This document shows, piece after piece, positions 36,634 through 45,200 of a stretch of 64,000 bases of DNA (positions are counted from its first letter, which is position 1; each line of letters opens with the position of its first letter). The stretch comes from Tolypothrix campylonemoides VB511288. Lineage in GTDB: Bacteria > Cyanobacteriota > Cyanobacteriia > Cyanobacteriales > Nostocaceae. Below the pieces are notes generated by a model that searched no databases, was not told the DNA's origin, and saw nothing but the letters and a program-made list of their open reading frames with translations. The translations under genes were made by a program, and so were the position numbers. The stretch spans positions 660,532 through 724,531 of the forward strand of contig JXCB02000001.1 of the NCBI GenBank assembly GCA_000828075.3. The letters are read 5' to 3'.

Positions 36634-36731
36634 TATAGCAACAGCCAAGGTGGTTAGGACATCAACCGATGATAAAACCTAGACACAAAAAGGCTTTTCG
36701 CCCAGTCCCCAGTCCCTAGTCCCCTGCTATA
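36634..36731 (+). repeat. TATAGCA...TGCTATA MITE-like repeat, copy 2
   Basis: TATAGCAACAGCCAAGGTGG to CCCCTGCTATA, nearly identical to the element at 55760-55865 and to the reverse complement of 3681-3785. Contains GTCCCCAGTCCCTAGTCCC heptamers. Confidence 0.85.
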
Positions 36732-36775
36732 TTTTTACCTTCGTCTCATACTTCACAATTCAGGCTTTAGAAGTT

Positions 36776-37441
36776 ATGGCTAGAAAAGCCGTTCTGTTGA
36801 TCATCTGGATAGGATTTGTTGCCTACACTATTTGGTTGGCTCCACTCGATCAACTAGACACATGGTCTTTAGGGGGCAAGCTGTTGACACTTCAATGGGC
36901 AAAGCTTAACGCCATCATCCCAGCTATATTCTGCCTGATGGGTATTTGGCCAATGATTTATGCTTGCCTAATGTTTGCTGATGGCAGAATGCAAAATTTT
37001 CGTGCTTGGCCCTATTTCATAGGGTCAAACTTCACAGGTGTCATCTGCCTTTTGCCGTATTTAATTTTTCGTCAATCTCATCAACAATTTTTTGGAAAAA
37101 AGGATAAGTTACTGGAAATTCTAGATCGGCGCTCAACAGGAGTTTCTCTTGTGATTGGTACAATTTGCATACTAGCTTATGCAGCAATTGCTGGAAATTG
37201 GCAAGATTATGTTCAGCAATTTCAGACTCAGCCATTTGTTCACCTCATCAGTATCGACTTCTGTTTGATGTGCCTAATATTTCCCATAACTTCACTATTC
37301 GATGATGATATGGCACGAAGAGGTCTTAAAGACCCTCGTATTTTTTGGTCAGTTGCGTTCTTACCCTTGTTTGGTCCATTGTTATATCTTTGCCTGCGTC
37401 CACCTCTACCAGAGACAAATGCAAAAGAATTATTCGCTTAA
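36776..37441 (+). CDS. Hypothetical polytopic membrane protein
   Basis: A 221-residue protein with six or so hydrophobic spans (KAVLLIIWIGFVAYTIW, AIIPAIFCLMGIWPMIY, FTGVICLLPYLIF, VIGTICILAYAAIAG, LISIDFCLMCLIFPI, FWSVAFLPLFGPLLYLCLR). The MARRGLKDPRIFW segment before the last span is positively charged. I do not recognise a named family; similar proteins exist in cyanobacteria and plants to my memory. ATG at 36776. Its end overlaps the convergent amine oxidase by 12 bp. Confidence 0.7.
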   Translation: MARKAVLLIIWIGFVAYTIWLAPLDQLDTWSLGGKLLTLQWAKLNAIIPAIFCLMGIWPMIYACLMFADGRMQNFRAWPYFIGSNFTGVICLLPYLIFRQSHQQFFGKKDKLLEILDRRSTGVSLVIGTICILAYAAIAGNWQDYVQQFQTQPFVHLISIDFCLMCLIFPITSLFDDDMARRGLKDPRIFWSVAFLPLFGPLLYLCLRPPLPETNAKELFA

Positions 37442-38698
37442 CAAACTAAGAATTTCTTGTGCAGCACGCTGACCACTGCGGATCGCACCCTCCATATAAC
37501 CGCGATACTCGACAGGGGCAGTATGCTCGCCAGCAAAGAAAACCCGACCAGTAGACTGCGTTAAATATGGGTCAAAGCGATGCAAGTCTCCCGGTCTAAA
37601 ATAGCAGTAGGCACCTCGCGCCCATTCATCAGCACTCCAGTCATAGGAACGAGAGGTGATAATTTCCGGTGCATCAGGATAAACACTATTTACTGCTGCC
37701 ACTGCTAACTCAGTAGCGTGTTCAGATAACTTTAAACTGCGAGTACCCCCACTGAAACACGAAAGAATTTTTTCCCTCCCCATCTGAGCGAAAGTTGGCT
37801 CCCAGATAGCCTGGTAATCACCCTCAAGTAGCACAACTCCAAAGTTTGGCTTTGACCAAAAGCGGTGTGGGTATTGCAGTAAGGTCTTGACGACACCACC
37901 GTAAGGTAAGCTGGAGATAGCCTCTCGCTGTGCGTCAACAAGTGGCGCTTCTATCGGAATGTGACGCAGCACGCTCCAAGGAATCGTCACGATCGCGCTA
38001 TCAGCCACAACCTCAACTAAACCACTTGCTGTCTCAACATTAACAGTCACAGTCTCACCTGTTTGGTGGATACGACGCACGGGAGTGTTAATGTGAACTC
38101 GCTGTTGCAGATGTTGAGCTAAGGCATTTACCAGACGTGAAATACCGCCACGAACTCGCATATTGCAGCCTGTGTCGCTAATACCTCCAAGATAAGCAAA
38201 GAAACCTATGCCAATCAACTCTGGGTCGGTTGCAAAGAATGAAGAAGCGAGCCAACGGGCAATTCCACGAGCAAACGGCGCAATTGAGTGGGTATCCAAC
38301 CACTGATCTAAAGTCTGTTGCGGGTCTTTTTGCTCTTCAAGCAGCCTTTCGAGTTTTGCATAGAAATTGTCTAAAGCATTGCTTTGTTCCTCTGTGAAGG
38401 ACATACGGTTGCGAAGACTTCCCTCTATAAACCAGTAGAGGTCATCAGGAAATTTGGTTGCAGGGTCAAGTTGGATACCGAACTCAGCTGCATAAGTCAT
38501 AAGCGCAGTGTGGTTATCGTCCACAAACTCGGCACCTAACTCGCCGTATTGTCCTGCACCTAGTTCAACGGTATAAGCGCGACCACCCACACGCTCACGC
38601 GCCTCAAAAACCTGGACATCCAACCCTGCTCGTACCAGTTCATAAGCTGCACTTAGCCCTGCTAGTCCTGCACCAATGATAATAGTTTGATGTGACAT
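37430..38698 (-). CDS. Flavin-containing amine oxidase family protein
   Basis: A 422-residue flavoprotein with an N-terminal Rossmann motif TIIIGAGLAGLSAAYELVRAG, the ARERVGGRAYTVELG FAD-binding segment, a MRVRGGISRLVNALAQHL motif and the C-terminal VFFAGEHTAPVEYRGYMEGA box. This is the monoamine oxidase/polyamine oxidase-like fold, soluble, no signal peptide. Substrate not determinable; cyanobacterial members range from L-amino acid oxidases to carotenoid-type enzymes. GGGAG precedes the ATG. It converges with the membrane protein on the other strand. Confidence 0.85.
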   Translation of the reverse strand: MSHQTIIIGAGLAGLSAAYELVRAGLDVQVFEARERVGGRAYTVELGAGQYGELGAEFVDDNHTALMTYAAEFGIQLDPATKFPDDLYWFIEGSLRNRMSFTEEQSNALDNFYAKLERLLEEQKDPQQTLDQWLDTHSIAPFARGIARWLASSFFATDPELIGIGFFAYLGGISDTGCNMRVRGGISRLVNALAQHLQQRVHINTPVRRIHQTGETVTVNVETASGLVEVVADSAIVTIPWSVLRHIPIEAPLVDAQREAISSLPYGGVVKTLLQYPHRFWSKPNFGVVLLEGDYQAIWEPTFAQMGREKILSCFSGGTRSLKLSEHATELAVAAVNSVYPDAPEIITSRSYDWSADEWARGAYCYFRPGDLHRFDPYLTQSTGRVFFAGEHTAPVEYRGYMEGAIRSGQRAAQEILSLLSE

Positions 38699-38988
38699 GG
38701 CTTAACTCCCGAAAAACATCAATGAAAACCAACTTATCGTGATATTTGGATCTGCATTTTAATTCACTCGCTAAGTAGACTGATAAAACTAACACAACCC
38801 TCCATTAGTCAGAGGAAAGAAAATTTATAAGTTTTTAATATTAGGGGATAAGACCAGTACCAATAAAGATTAAGCAAAAGCTTAGAACCCAACAGCCAAA
38901 AATTCAACATCAAAAGGGTAACCAAGGAAGGATGCGCTTTTATACTTAAAAACTCATTCCTTTAAAAACAAAAAAGGAGCGCTACACT

Positions 38989-39654
38989 ATGCTATATAAA
39001 AACCGAAAGGCAGCAGGTCAATTTTTGGCTAAAGAGTTGGCAGCTTATGCTAACCGCCAAGATGTGCTGGTGTTAGCGCTCCCAAGGGGCGGTGTTCCCG
39101 TTGCATTTGAAGTTGCTAAAGCATTAAATACCCCTTTAGACGTTTTTGTGGTACGCAAACTCGGTGTACCCGAACAACCAGAACTCGCAATGGGAGCTAT
39201 TGCTTCTGGTGGAGTGCGGGTATTAAATGAGAATATTGTGCGATCGCTTGATATATCCGAGGCAGCGATTAACCAGGTAGTCGCAAAAGAACAACAGGAA
39301 CTAGAGCGACGCGAACGCCTTTATCGTGGCGTACGTTCCGTTCCAACGCTGCATGAACGTACTGTGATTTTGGTAGATGATGGTTTAGCAACGGGTGCAA
39401 CTATGCGTGCGGCTGTTGTAGCGTTGCAGCAACAAAAACCCGCCAAAATCATAGTAGCCGTACCAGTTTCTGCATCCGAAACTTGTCAAGAATTTCAATC
39501 CAAAGTAGATGAAGTTGTTTGTGCGGCGACACCAAATCCCTTCTACAGTGTTGGTTTGTGGTACAAAGACTTTCCGCAAACAACCGATGAAGAAGTCAGG
39601 GTTCTACTAGAGTTGGCTGCAAACAGCCAAAAGACAACAGCTATAGGCGCATAG
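38989..39654 (+). CDS. Type I phosphoribosyltransferase-like protein
   Basis: A 221-residue PRTase fold: ALPRGGVPVAFEVAKAL at the start, DVFVVRKLGVPEQPELAMGA, and the PRPP-binding box VILVDDGLATGATMRAAV (residues about 124-141). It ends with the Y-x-F/W-P region YSVGLWYKDFPQTTDEE. This is the widespread predicted phosphoribosyltransferase group with no assigned substrate. AGGAG lies 8-12 bp upstream of the ATG. It precedes the HPF-cold-shock gene by about 100 bp on the same strand; the pair may be an operon. Confidence 0.85.
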   Translation: MLYKNRKAAGQFLAKELAAYANRQDVLVLALPRGGVPVAFEVAKALNTPLDVFVVRKLGVPEQPELAMGAIASGGVRVLNENIVRSLDISEAAINQVVAKEQQELERRERLYRGVRSVPTLHERTVILVDDGLATGATMRAAVVALQQQKPAKIIVAVPVSASETCQEFQSKVDEVVCAATPNPFYSVGLWYKDFPQTTDEEVRVLLELAANSQKTTAIGA

Positions 39655-39757
39655 GTTTTGTCATTTCCACTCAAATCTCATTTTCACTAAAACCTTACTA
39701 TGAGTGGGAAGCCGCCGCTTGTGTACAAAGAAAATTCAGAAACTTAAATCACGCATT

Positions 39758-40390
39758 ATGAAAGTTGCACCAGAAATTACTTATCGCAATGTAGACAAAA
39801 GTGATGCCATTGATAACTTAGTCAACGAAAAGATTGGCAAGCTTGAGCAAGTTTGCGACTATATTAGTAGCTGCCACATTGCAATAGAAAAGATACACGA
39901 TCGCCCGCGTAGTGGTTCTCCCTACCGAGTGCGGATTGATATCACCGTACCACCTGGACACGAACTTGTAGCAGAAAGCAACCCACCAGACACCAACCAG
40001 TATGCGCCACTGGATGCAGTGATTCGAGATGCATTTAAAGCGGCTGTTCAGCAGCTAAGAAAACTCACCAAGCGCCAGCAAGAGAGTGATAAAGCCAAAA
40101 CTCACGACGACGCCCAAGAGACCATAGCACTTGTCACAAAGCTATTTCCAGACAGAGGGTATGGCTTTATCAAAACTATAGACGACGCTCAGGAAATCTA
40201 CTTCCACCGCAATAGCGTACTCCATGACGACTTTGACCGCATAGAAATTGGTACTGGTGTCCGTTTTTCTGTGGAGGAGGGTGAAGAAGGTCCTCAGGCA
40301 ACCACAGTGCAGATTGTGAATAAGCCAGGTGTTAACGCTGGAAAGTCCGAGGAGATACTAATCGAGCCACCGCTGGGTTGGAGAGAATGA
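39758..40390 (+). CDS. HPF/RaiA ribosome hibernation factor fused to a cold-shock domain
   Basis: A 210-residue two-domain protein. The N-terminal HPF/RaiA-type domain runs to about residue 110 (APEITYRNVDKSDAIDNLV, ISSCHIAIEKIHDRPRSGSP, RVRIDITVPPG). The C-terminal cold-shock domain reads LFPDRGYGFIKTIDD and IYFHRNSVLHDDFDRIEIG, with RNP1/RNP2-like aromatic patches. HPF binds the 30S decoding region to inactivate idle ribosomes; the cold-shock domain binds single-stranded RNA. ATG at 39758 was chosen over an upstream ATG-start at 39704, which adds a basic 18-residue extension. The C-terminal 20 residues are unrelated to either domain. Confidence 0.85.
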   Translation: MKVAPEITYRNVDKSDAIDNLVNEKIGKLEQVCDYISSCHIAIEKIHDRPRSGSPYRVRIDITVPPGHELVAESNPPDTNQYAPLDAVIRDAFKAAVQQLRKLTKRQQESDKAKTHDDAQETIALVTKLFPDRGYGFIKTIDDAQEIYFHRNSVLHDDFDRIEIGTGVRFSVEEGEEGPQATTVQIVNKPGVNAGKSEEILIEPPLGWRE

Positions 40391-40560
40391 TTAGACTAGT
40401 AAACTCCGCGAATTCTATTCGCCAGGTATTTTTGCATGCATTGGGATGCTCCCCATCTTACCGCATTGTGTACTCCATTTTCCCTAGAAAAATTGCTCTT
40501 TAATGACAAAAATTCTACCAAGAAGTAGGCTCCAAATGCAGGGTGAAGGGGACTGGGTAT

Positions 40561-40585
40561 TGGGGATTAGGGATTAGGGATTGGG
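40561..40585. repeat. GGGATTA heptamer tandem repeat
   Basis: TGGGGATTAGGGATTAGGGA continues to TTGGG, three 7-bp GGGATTA units. It belongs to the heptamer family seen at 58159-58190 and 63959-63988. Confidence 0.8.
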
Positions 40586-40702
40586 TTTACATAAGTCCTT
40601 CGGACACGCTGCGCGAACGAAAAATTTGGAAGGGGCAACAAAACCCCTCCCGAATGAGCGAATGTTTTTCCCCTTCAACAGTCCCCAATACCCAAACAAC
40701 AG

Positions 40703-40755
40703 CGCGCCGATTCCTCCCCGCCTTACTTACGTGAAAGCGGGGAGGAATCGGCGCG
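40703..40755. repeat. Perfect 19-bp GC-rich hairpin
   Basis: CGCGCCGATTCCTCCCCGC (40703-40721) pairs exactly with GCGGGGAGGAATCGGCGCG (40737-40755), a 15-nt loop. It sits between convergent genes with no T-run. Such GC-rich perfect palindromes in an AT-rich genome look like a mobile or regulatory palindrome, or act as a bidirectional terminator. Confidence 0.75.
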
Positions 40756-40819
40756 ACTTGATGAAAAATTTAATTAAGAGAAAGTAAAAACTCTAAAAAA
40801 CCCAAAGTTTTTCGTTCTC

Positions 40820-41977
40820 TCATTTGTAAGAAATATTTGCTCGTAAGCTGTAAGTTCCAGATTCCCGCCCTTCAAAAGCGTTAACTAACAGATAGTAAAC
40901 GCCATTTTCTGGTAAGGTTACAGTTAATCTAGAATTAAAATTATTAGGGGAAATATCGTCATTTGCCGCTATTAGCTTCTCTTTAGCAGGAAGCAACAAG
41001 TATAAATTTGAGTCTATTTGTTTACTATCCATCTCAATAGTTACTTGTTGACCTGCTTTGCCTTCAAAAACATAAATGTGAAAATAGCTATTATTTGGTA
41101 AAGTGCGATCGCCTTTTTTTAAAGCCGCTTGTAGAACTTGACCATTCAAGGGTAAATCCTGTTCTTTAGTATTACTAGGTTTTTGGCGTTGAGTCGCTAC
41201 CTCAGCGTTACCTCGTTCTACGGCTACCAAAAAAGGCTGGACTATATCTGTAGGAATTGCCAAACTAATGCCAATAAATCTTTTAATTTCGGTATCATTA
41301 AGAATGGCACTATTAACACCAATGACTTGACCATTAGAGTTTAACAGTGGTCCTCCAGAATTGCCAGGATTAACAGCAGCATCATGTTGAATCAAACCTG
41401 ATTTTGTGTCAATGCGACTAACAATCCCATAAGTGAAGGAATTTTGTAATTCCACACTTAGGGGAGTCCCAATAGCATAAACCGATTGACCAACTCGCAC
41501 TGAACCAGGGGACGCTAAACGCAGAAAGGGCAAATTTTTCTGATTGCGAATCTTTAGTGCGGCTAAATCTAAGCCATCAGATGCAAAACCAACCACATCA
41601 GCTAAGACTTGTCTGCCATCAGCAAGCACTATTGCAACAGTTTTAGGACCATCTTGGACAACATGAGCGTTAGTCAAAACTAGACCATCTGGACTCACAA
41701 TAAAACCACTACCATGTCCTCTATCTAGAGCGATCGCAACTACAGCCGGACTAGCTTTTTCATAGAGGCGAATCCGGTTTTGTTCTTCGGATTTTTCTGC
41801 TATGAGAATTCTTGATTGTCCTGCTTTAGTCGTTTTACCTAGCAAGGTAGATTGAAATCCTTGAGAATTTTTAGTAATTGTTGGCAATTGATAACCCAAG
41901 ACATTCTCGATACCAATCACACCAATCATAGTAGTCAAAATTGTTGAAGTTCCTATCTTTAATAATTTGCTTTTCAT
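40820..41977 (-). CDS. Secreted trypsin-like serine protease with PPC domain
   Basis: A 385-residue exported protease with an N-terminal signal segment (KIGTSTILTTMIGVIGIENV). The catalytic triad is visible: H105 (LTNAHVV), D137 (GLDLAALK) and S207 (NPGNSGGP), the HtrA/Deg order. Instead of PDZ domains it ends in a pre-peptidase C-terminal (PPC) beta-sandwich from about residue 280 (YFHIYVFEGKAGQQVTIEM ... ENGVYYLLVNAFEGRESGTY), seen in many secreted bacterial proteases. The AAGGAAAT precedes the ATG. An upstream element at 42043-42128 is shared with the COP23 gene. It is the first of a same-strand set with the TPR protease and COP23. Confidence 0.9.
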   Translation of the reverse strand: MKSKLLKIGTSTILTTMIGVIGIENVLGYQLPTITKNSQGFQSTLLGKTTKAGQSRILIAEKSEEQNRIRLYEKASPAVVAIALDRGHGSGFIVSPDGLVLTNAHVVQDGPKTVAIVLADGRQVLADVVGFASDGLDLAALKIRNQKNLPFLRLASPGSVRVGQSVYAIGTPLSVELQNSFTYGIVSRIDTKSGLIQHDAAVNPGNSGGPLLNSNGQVIGVNSAILNDTEIKRFIGISLAIPTDIVQPFLVAVERGNAEVATQRQKPSNTKEQDLPLNGQVLQAALKKGDRTLPNNSYFHIYVFEGKAGQQVTIEMDSKQIDSNLYLLLPAKEKLIAANDDISPNNFNSRLTVTLPENGVYYLLVNAFEGRESGTYSLRANISYK

Positions 41978-42042
41978 AGTAGAATTTCCTTAAGAACTAA
42001 TTTATTTACTGTTCGTTATCTTATTTGTCTTCACCAAACCAA

Positions 42043-42128
42043 GTCAGAATTTGAGAATAAATTCTTCCGTGTGAGACAAGAGTTGATTTTGGTGAAGTTT
42101 TTTTCAACAACAGCTAATGTCAATTTGA
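42043..42128 (-). promoter_or_regulatory. Conserved upstream element, copy A (protease gene)
   Basis: On the plus strand the text AGAATTTGAGAATAAATTC ... GATTTTGGTGAAGTTTTT ... CAAC...CTAATGTCAATTTGA aligns with 47412-47498 (AGAATTTGAGAATAAGTTC ... TTGGTGAAGTTTTATTCAAC...TAATGTCTATCTGA). Each copy lies on the upstream side of a minus-strand gene (protease 41977, COP23 47267). It is conserved over about 80 bp with indels. Possibly a shared promoter. Confidence 0.6.
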
Positions 42129-42163
42129 AAAAAGAATGCAACACATCGGTTAAACCCCTCCCT

Positions 42164-42188
42164 ACCCTCCCCTTGCCAAGGGGAGGGT
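42164..42188. repeat. GC-rich hairpin after TPR protease
   Basis: ACCCTCCCCTT (42164-42174) pairs with AAGGGGAGGGT (42178-42188) around GCC. A GCGCGATAGCGC palindrome follows. It is 55 bp downstream of the minus-strand TPR protease stop and may be part of its 3' end, without a clear T-run. Confidence 0.5.
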
Positions 42189-42242
42189 GCGCGATAGCGC
42201 GGGTGGGGTATCTGTCGCAAACATTTTTTGAATTCGTATAAC

Positions 42243-45200
42243 CTACTTCTTGACTCGCAATGCTTGGATATTAGGATGAGAGAGGAGCTTTTCTCCCTCT
42301 GCAATTAGTTTTGTACCCCAGAGAGTTTGTTTGAGAACTTCAACATCAGCTAAATATTTATCCACACGCAATGTAGCTTGTGCCATATTTAGAGCTTTTT
42401 GTTGCTCGCCTCTGCTATGTAAAACTACTGCAAGTGCTAATTGTGGCCCTGTTAAGTCACTATCAATTTGAATGGCTTTTTGCCACTCTTGAATAGCCCC
42501 TGTAACATCTCCCCTTTCATATTTGATGTAGCCAATTTTTGCATTAGCTGCGCCAAATTTTTTGTCTTTGGCAAGCGCCTGAGCATATTCTGATAGTGCG
42601 GCGTTATCATTTCCTTGCTTTTGGTAGACAACGCCCCGACAGTAGTAACCCACGGCATTATTAGGTTGAAGTTTAATTGTTTGATTGCAATCTGCTAGTG
42701 CTGCTTGATAATCTTTTAACTCTTTGCGGACGAAACCCCGCCAGTAGTAAGCGTTGGCATTATCGGATGGAAATTTAAGTGCTTGATTCAAATCTGTTAA
42801 CGCAGCTTGGTAATCTATTAAGAAATAGCGCACAATACCCCGCCAGTAGTAACCATTTGCATTATCGGGTTTAAGTTTAATTGTTTGATTGTAATCTGCT
42901 AATGCTGCTTGATAATCTCTCAACCAATAGTAGACATTACCCCGCCAGTAGTAAGCATTAGCATTATCTTGTTGAAGCTTAAGAGCTTGATTGAAATCTG
43001 CCAGCGCTGCTTGATAATTTTTCAAATCTTTGTGAAGAATACCCCGTGAAACGTAGTTATCGCTATTGGGTTCAAGTTTAATCACTTGGTTGTAATCTGC
43101 TAGTGCTTCTTGATACTTGTTCAACTGATAGAGAACAGTACCTCTCCGTCTGTAGTTGTTGACATCATTCGGTTGAAGCTCAATAGCTTTTTTGTAATCT
43201 GCTAACGCTGCTAGTTCTTTTTTTAACTTGACAAGGACATTCGCACGCCAGTAGTAGGAGTCGCCATCATCGGGTTGAATTTTAATCGCTCGATCGTAAT
43301 CTTTTAATGCTGCTTGATAATCGTTCAACTTGACAAGGATATTACCTCGTAAAACAAGGGGTCTGATATCATTAGGTGGCAGGATTTTTATGGCTGTATT
43401 AGCATCTTTTAATGCTTCTTGATACTTGTTCGACAGATAAAAAAAGTTACCCCGCCAGTAGTAAGCACTACCATTATTAGGTTGAAGTTTGATTGCTAGA
43501 TTGTAATCTTCTAGTGCTGCTGCTTTATAGTCTTTCAACTCTTTTCGGATAATACCCCGTACAATATAGTTTTCGGCATTATCAGGTTGAAGTTTAATTG
43601 CCCGATCCAAATCTGCTAGCGCTGCTTGATAATTGTTCTGCCGATAGAGAATATCACCCCGCAGCCTGTAGGCATTGGCATTATCGGGTTCAAGTTTAAT
43701 TGCTTGAGTATAATCTTCTTGGGCTTCTTGATACTTGTTCAACTCTTTATGGACAGCACCACGCAAAATGTAGCTAGGGGTGTTATCAGAGTTATATTTA
43801 ATCGCTTGGTTGAAATCTACTAGCGCTGCTGGATAATTTTTCAAATCTTTGTGGAACTTACCCCGCCAGTGATAAGCAAAAGCATTATCGGGTTCAAGTT
43901 TAATTGCTTGATTATAATCTGCTAGCGCTGCTTTCTCATCTTTCAAATTTTTGTAGATATTACCCCGCCAGTAATAGGCATCAGCATTATTTTGTTGAAG
44001 CTTAATCGCCTGATTAAAATCTGTTAGTGCTGCTTTATTATCTTTGACAGCATCGTAATAAGTACCCCGCAAAAAGTATTGAAGTGCATTGTTAGGTTGG
44101 AGTTTAATCGCGTGATTAAAATCTGCTAACGCTGCTTTGTTATCTTTCAACCGCTTGTATAAATTACCTCGCGAAGTATAAGCAGTAGCATTATTTGGTT
44201 GAAGCTTAATTGCTTGATTATAATCTGCTAATGCCGCTTTATTATCTTTAATATCAAGGTAGAAATCACCTCGCGAAATGTAAGCAGTAGCATTATTTGG
44301 TTGAAGCTTAATCGCTTGATTATAATCTGCTAGCGCTAGTTGATACTCTTTCAACTTAACACGAATCTGACCTCGTACAATGTAAGCATTAGCATTATCA
44401 GGTTGAAGTTTAATAAGTTGATTAGAATCTGCGAATGCTCCTGCATAATCTTTCGACAGATAAAGAATATTAGTCCGTAGAAAGTAGTTAAAATCAAAAC
44501 CCTCAATATTAACCGCCTGATTAATTGCTTCTAGTGCCTCTGGATATCTTTTTAATGCAGATAATATCGACGAACGAAAAAAATAAAGAACAAAGTCTTT
44601 ATCCATACTGTACTCAATAGCCTTGTCAACTGCTGCGAGAGCTAATGAATATTTTTCTAAATTAGACAATACCAAAGCTTTAGCCTTCCAAGCCTCAGAG
44701 CTATTTGGCTTAATAGTAACTGCTTTTTTAAGGGCATCTAGAGCTTTTTCATTATAATCTTCCGCATTTGCCAAGACTAAACCAATTAGGTAATTGGCTT
44801 CATAAGAGTTTTGATTAACTCTCAGTATTTGTTGTAAAACAGTTACGGCTTCAGAAAATTTTCTGATTCTCCATAATCTATTAGCATATTGAAATAGCTT
44901 ATCTTCCGTAGCATTAGCTGATGGTTTCTTGATAGTAAATAATGGATGCTCCCACAGCGAATTAATTTCTGAATCTCTGATGTTTGGTGTCTCAGAACTG
45001 ACGGCTAACTTTATTCCTGCTTGTGTGGCTAATCCGGCAATGCTACTGCTGGGTGTACCATAGCCCAAACCTATTTGAGTAGTACAATTTTCAGCACATC
45101 TGATTGTTTCACTACCAATACCTCCATTAATCCCAATCACTTGTCCCATCGCATCTAGCAATGGTCCTCCACTCGTTCCAGGTAGCGATAAATTGGAGTA

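Noticed and set aside
40550-40790. CRISPR-like repeats near the heptamer tract
   Set aside because: Seven-base units without spacers and a single hairpin; not a CRISPR array.
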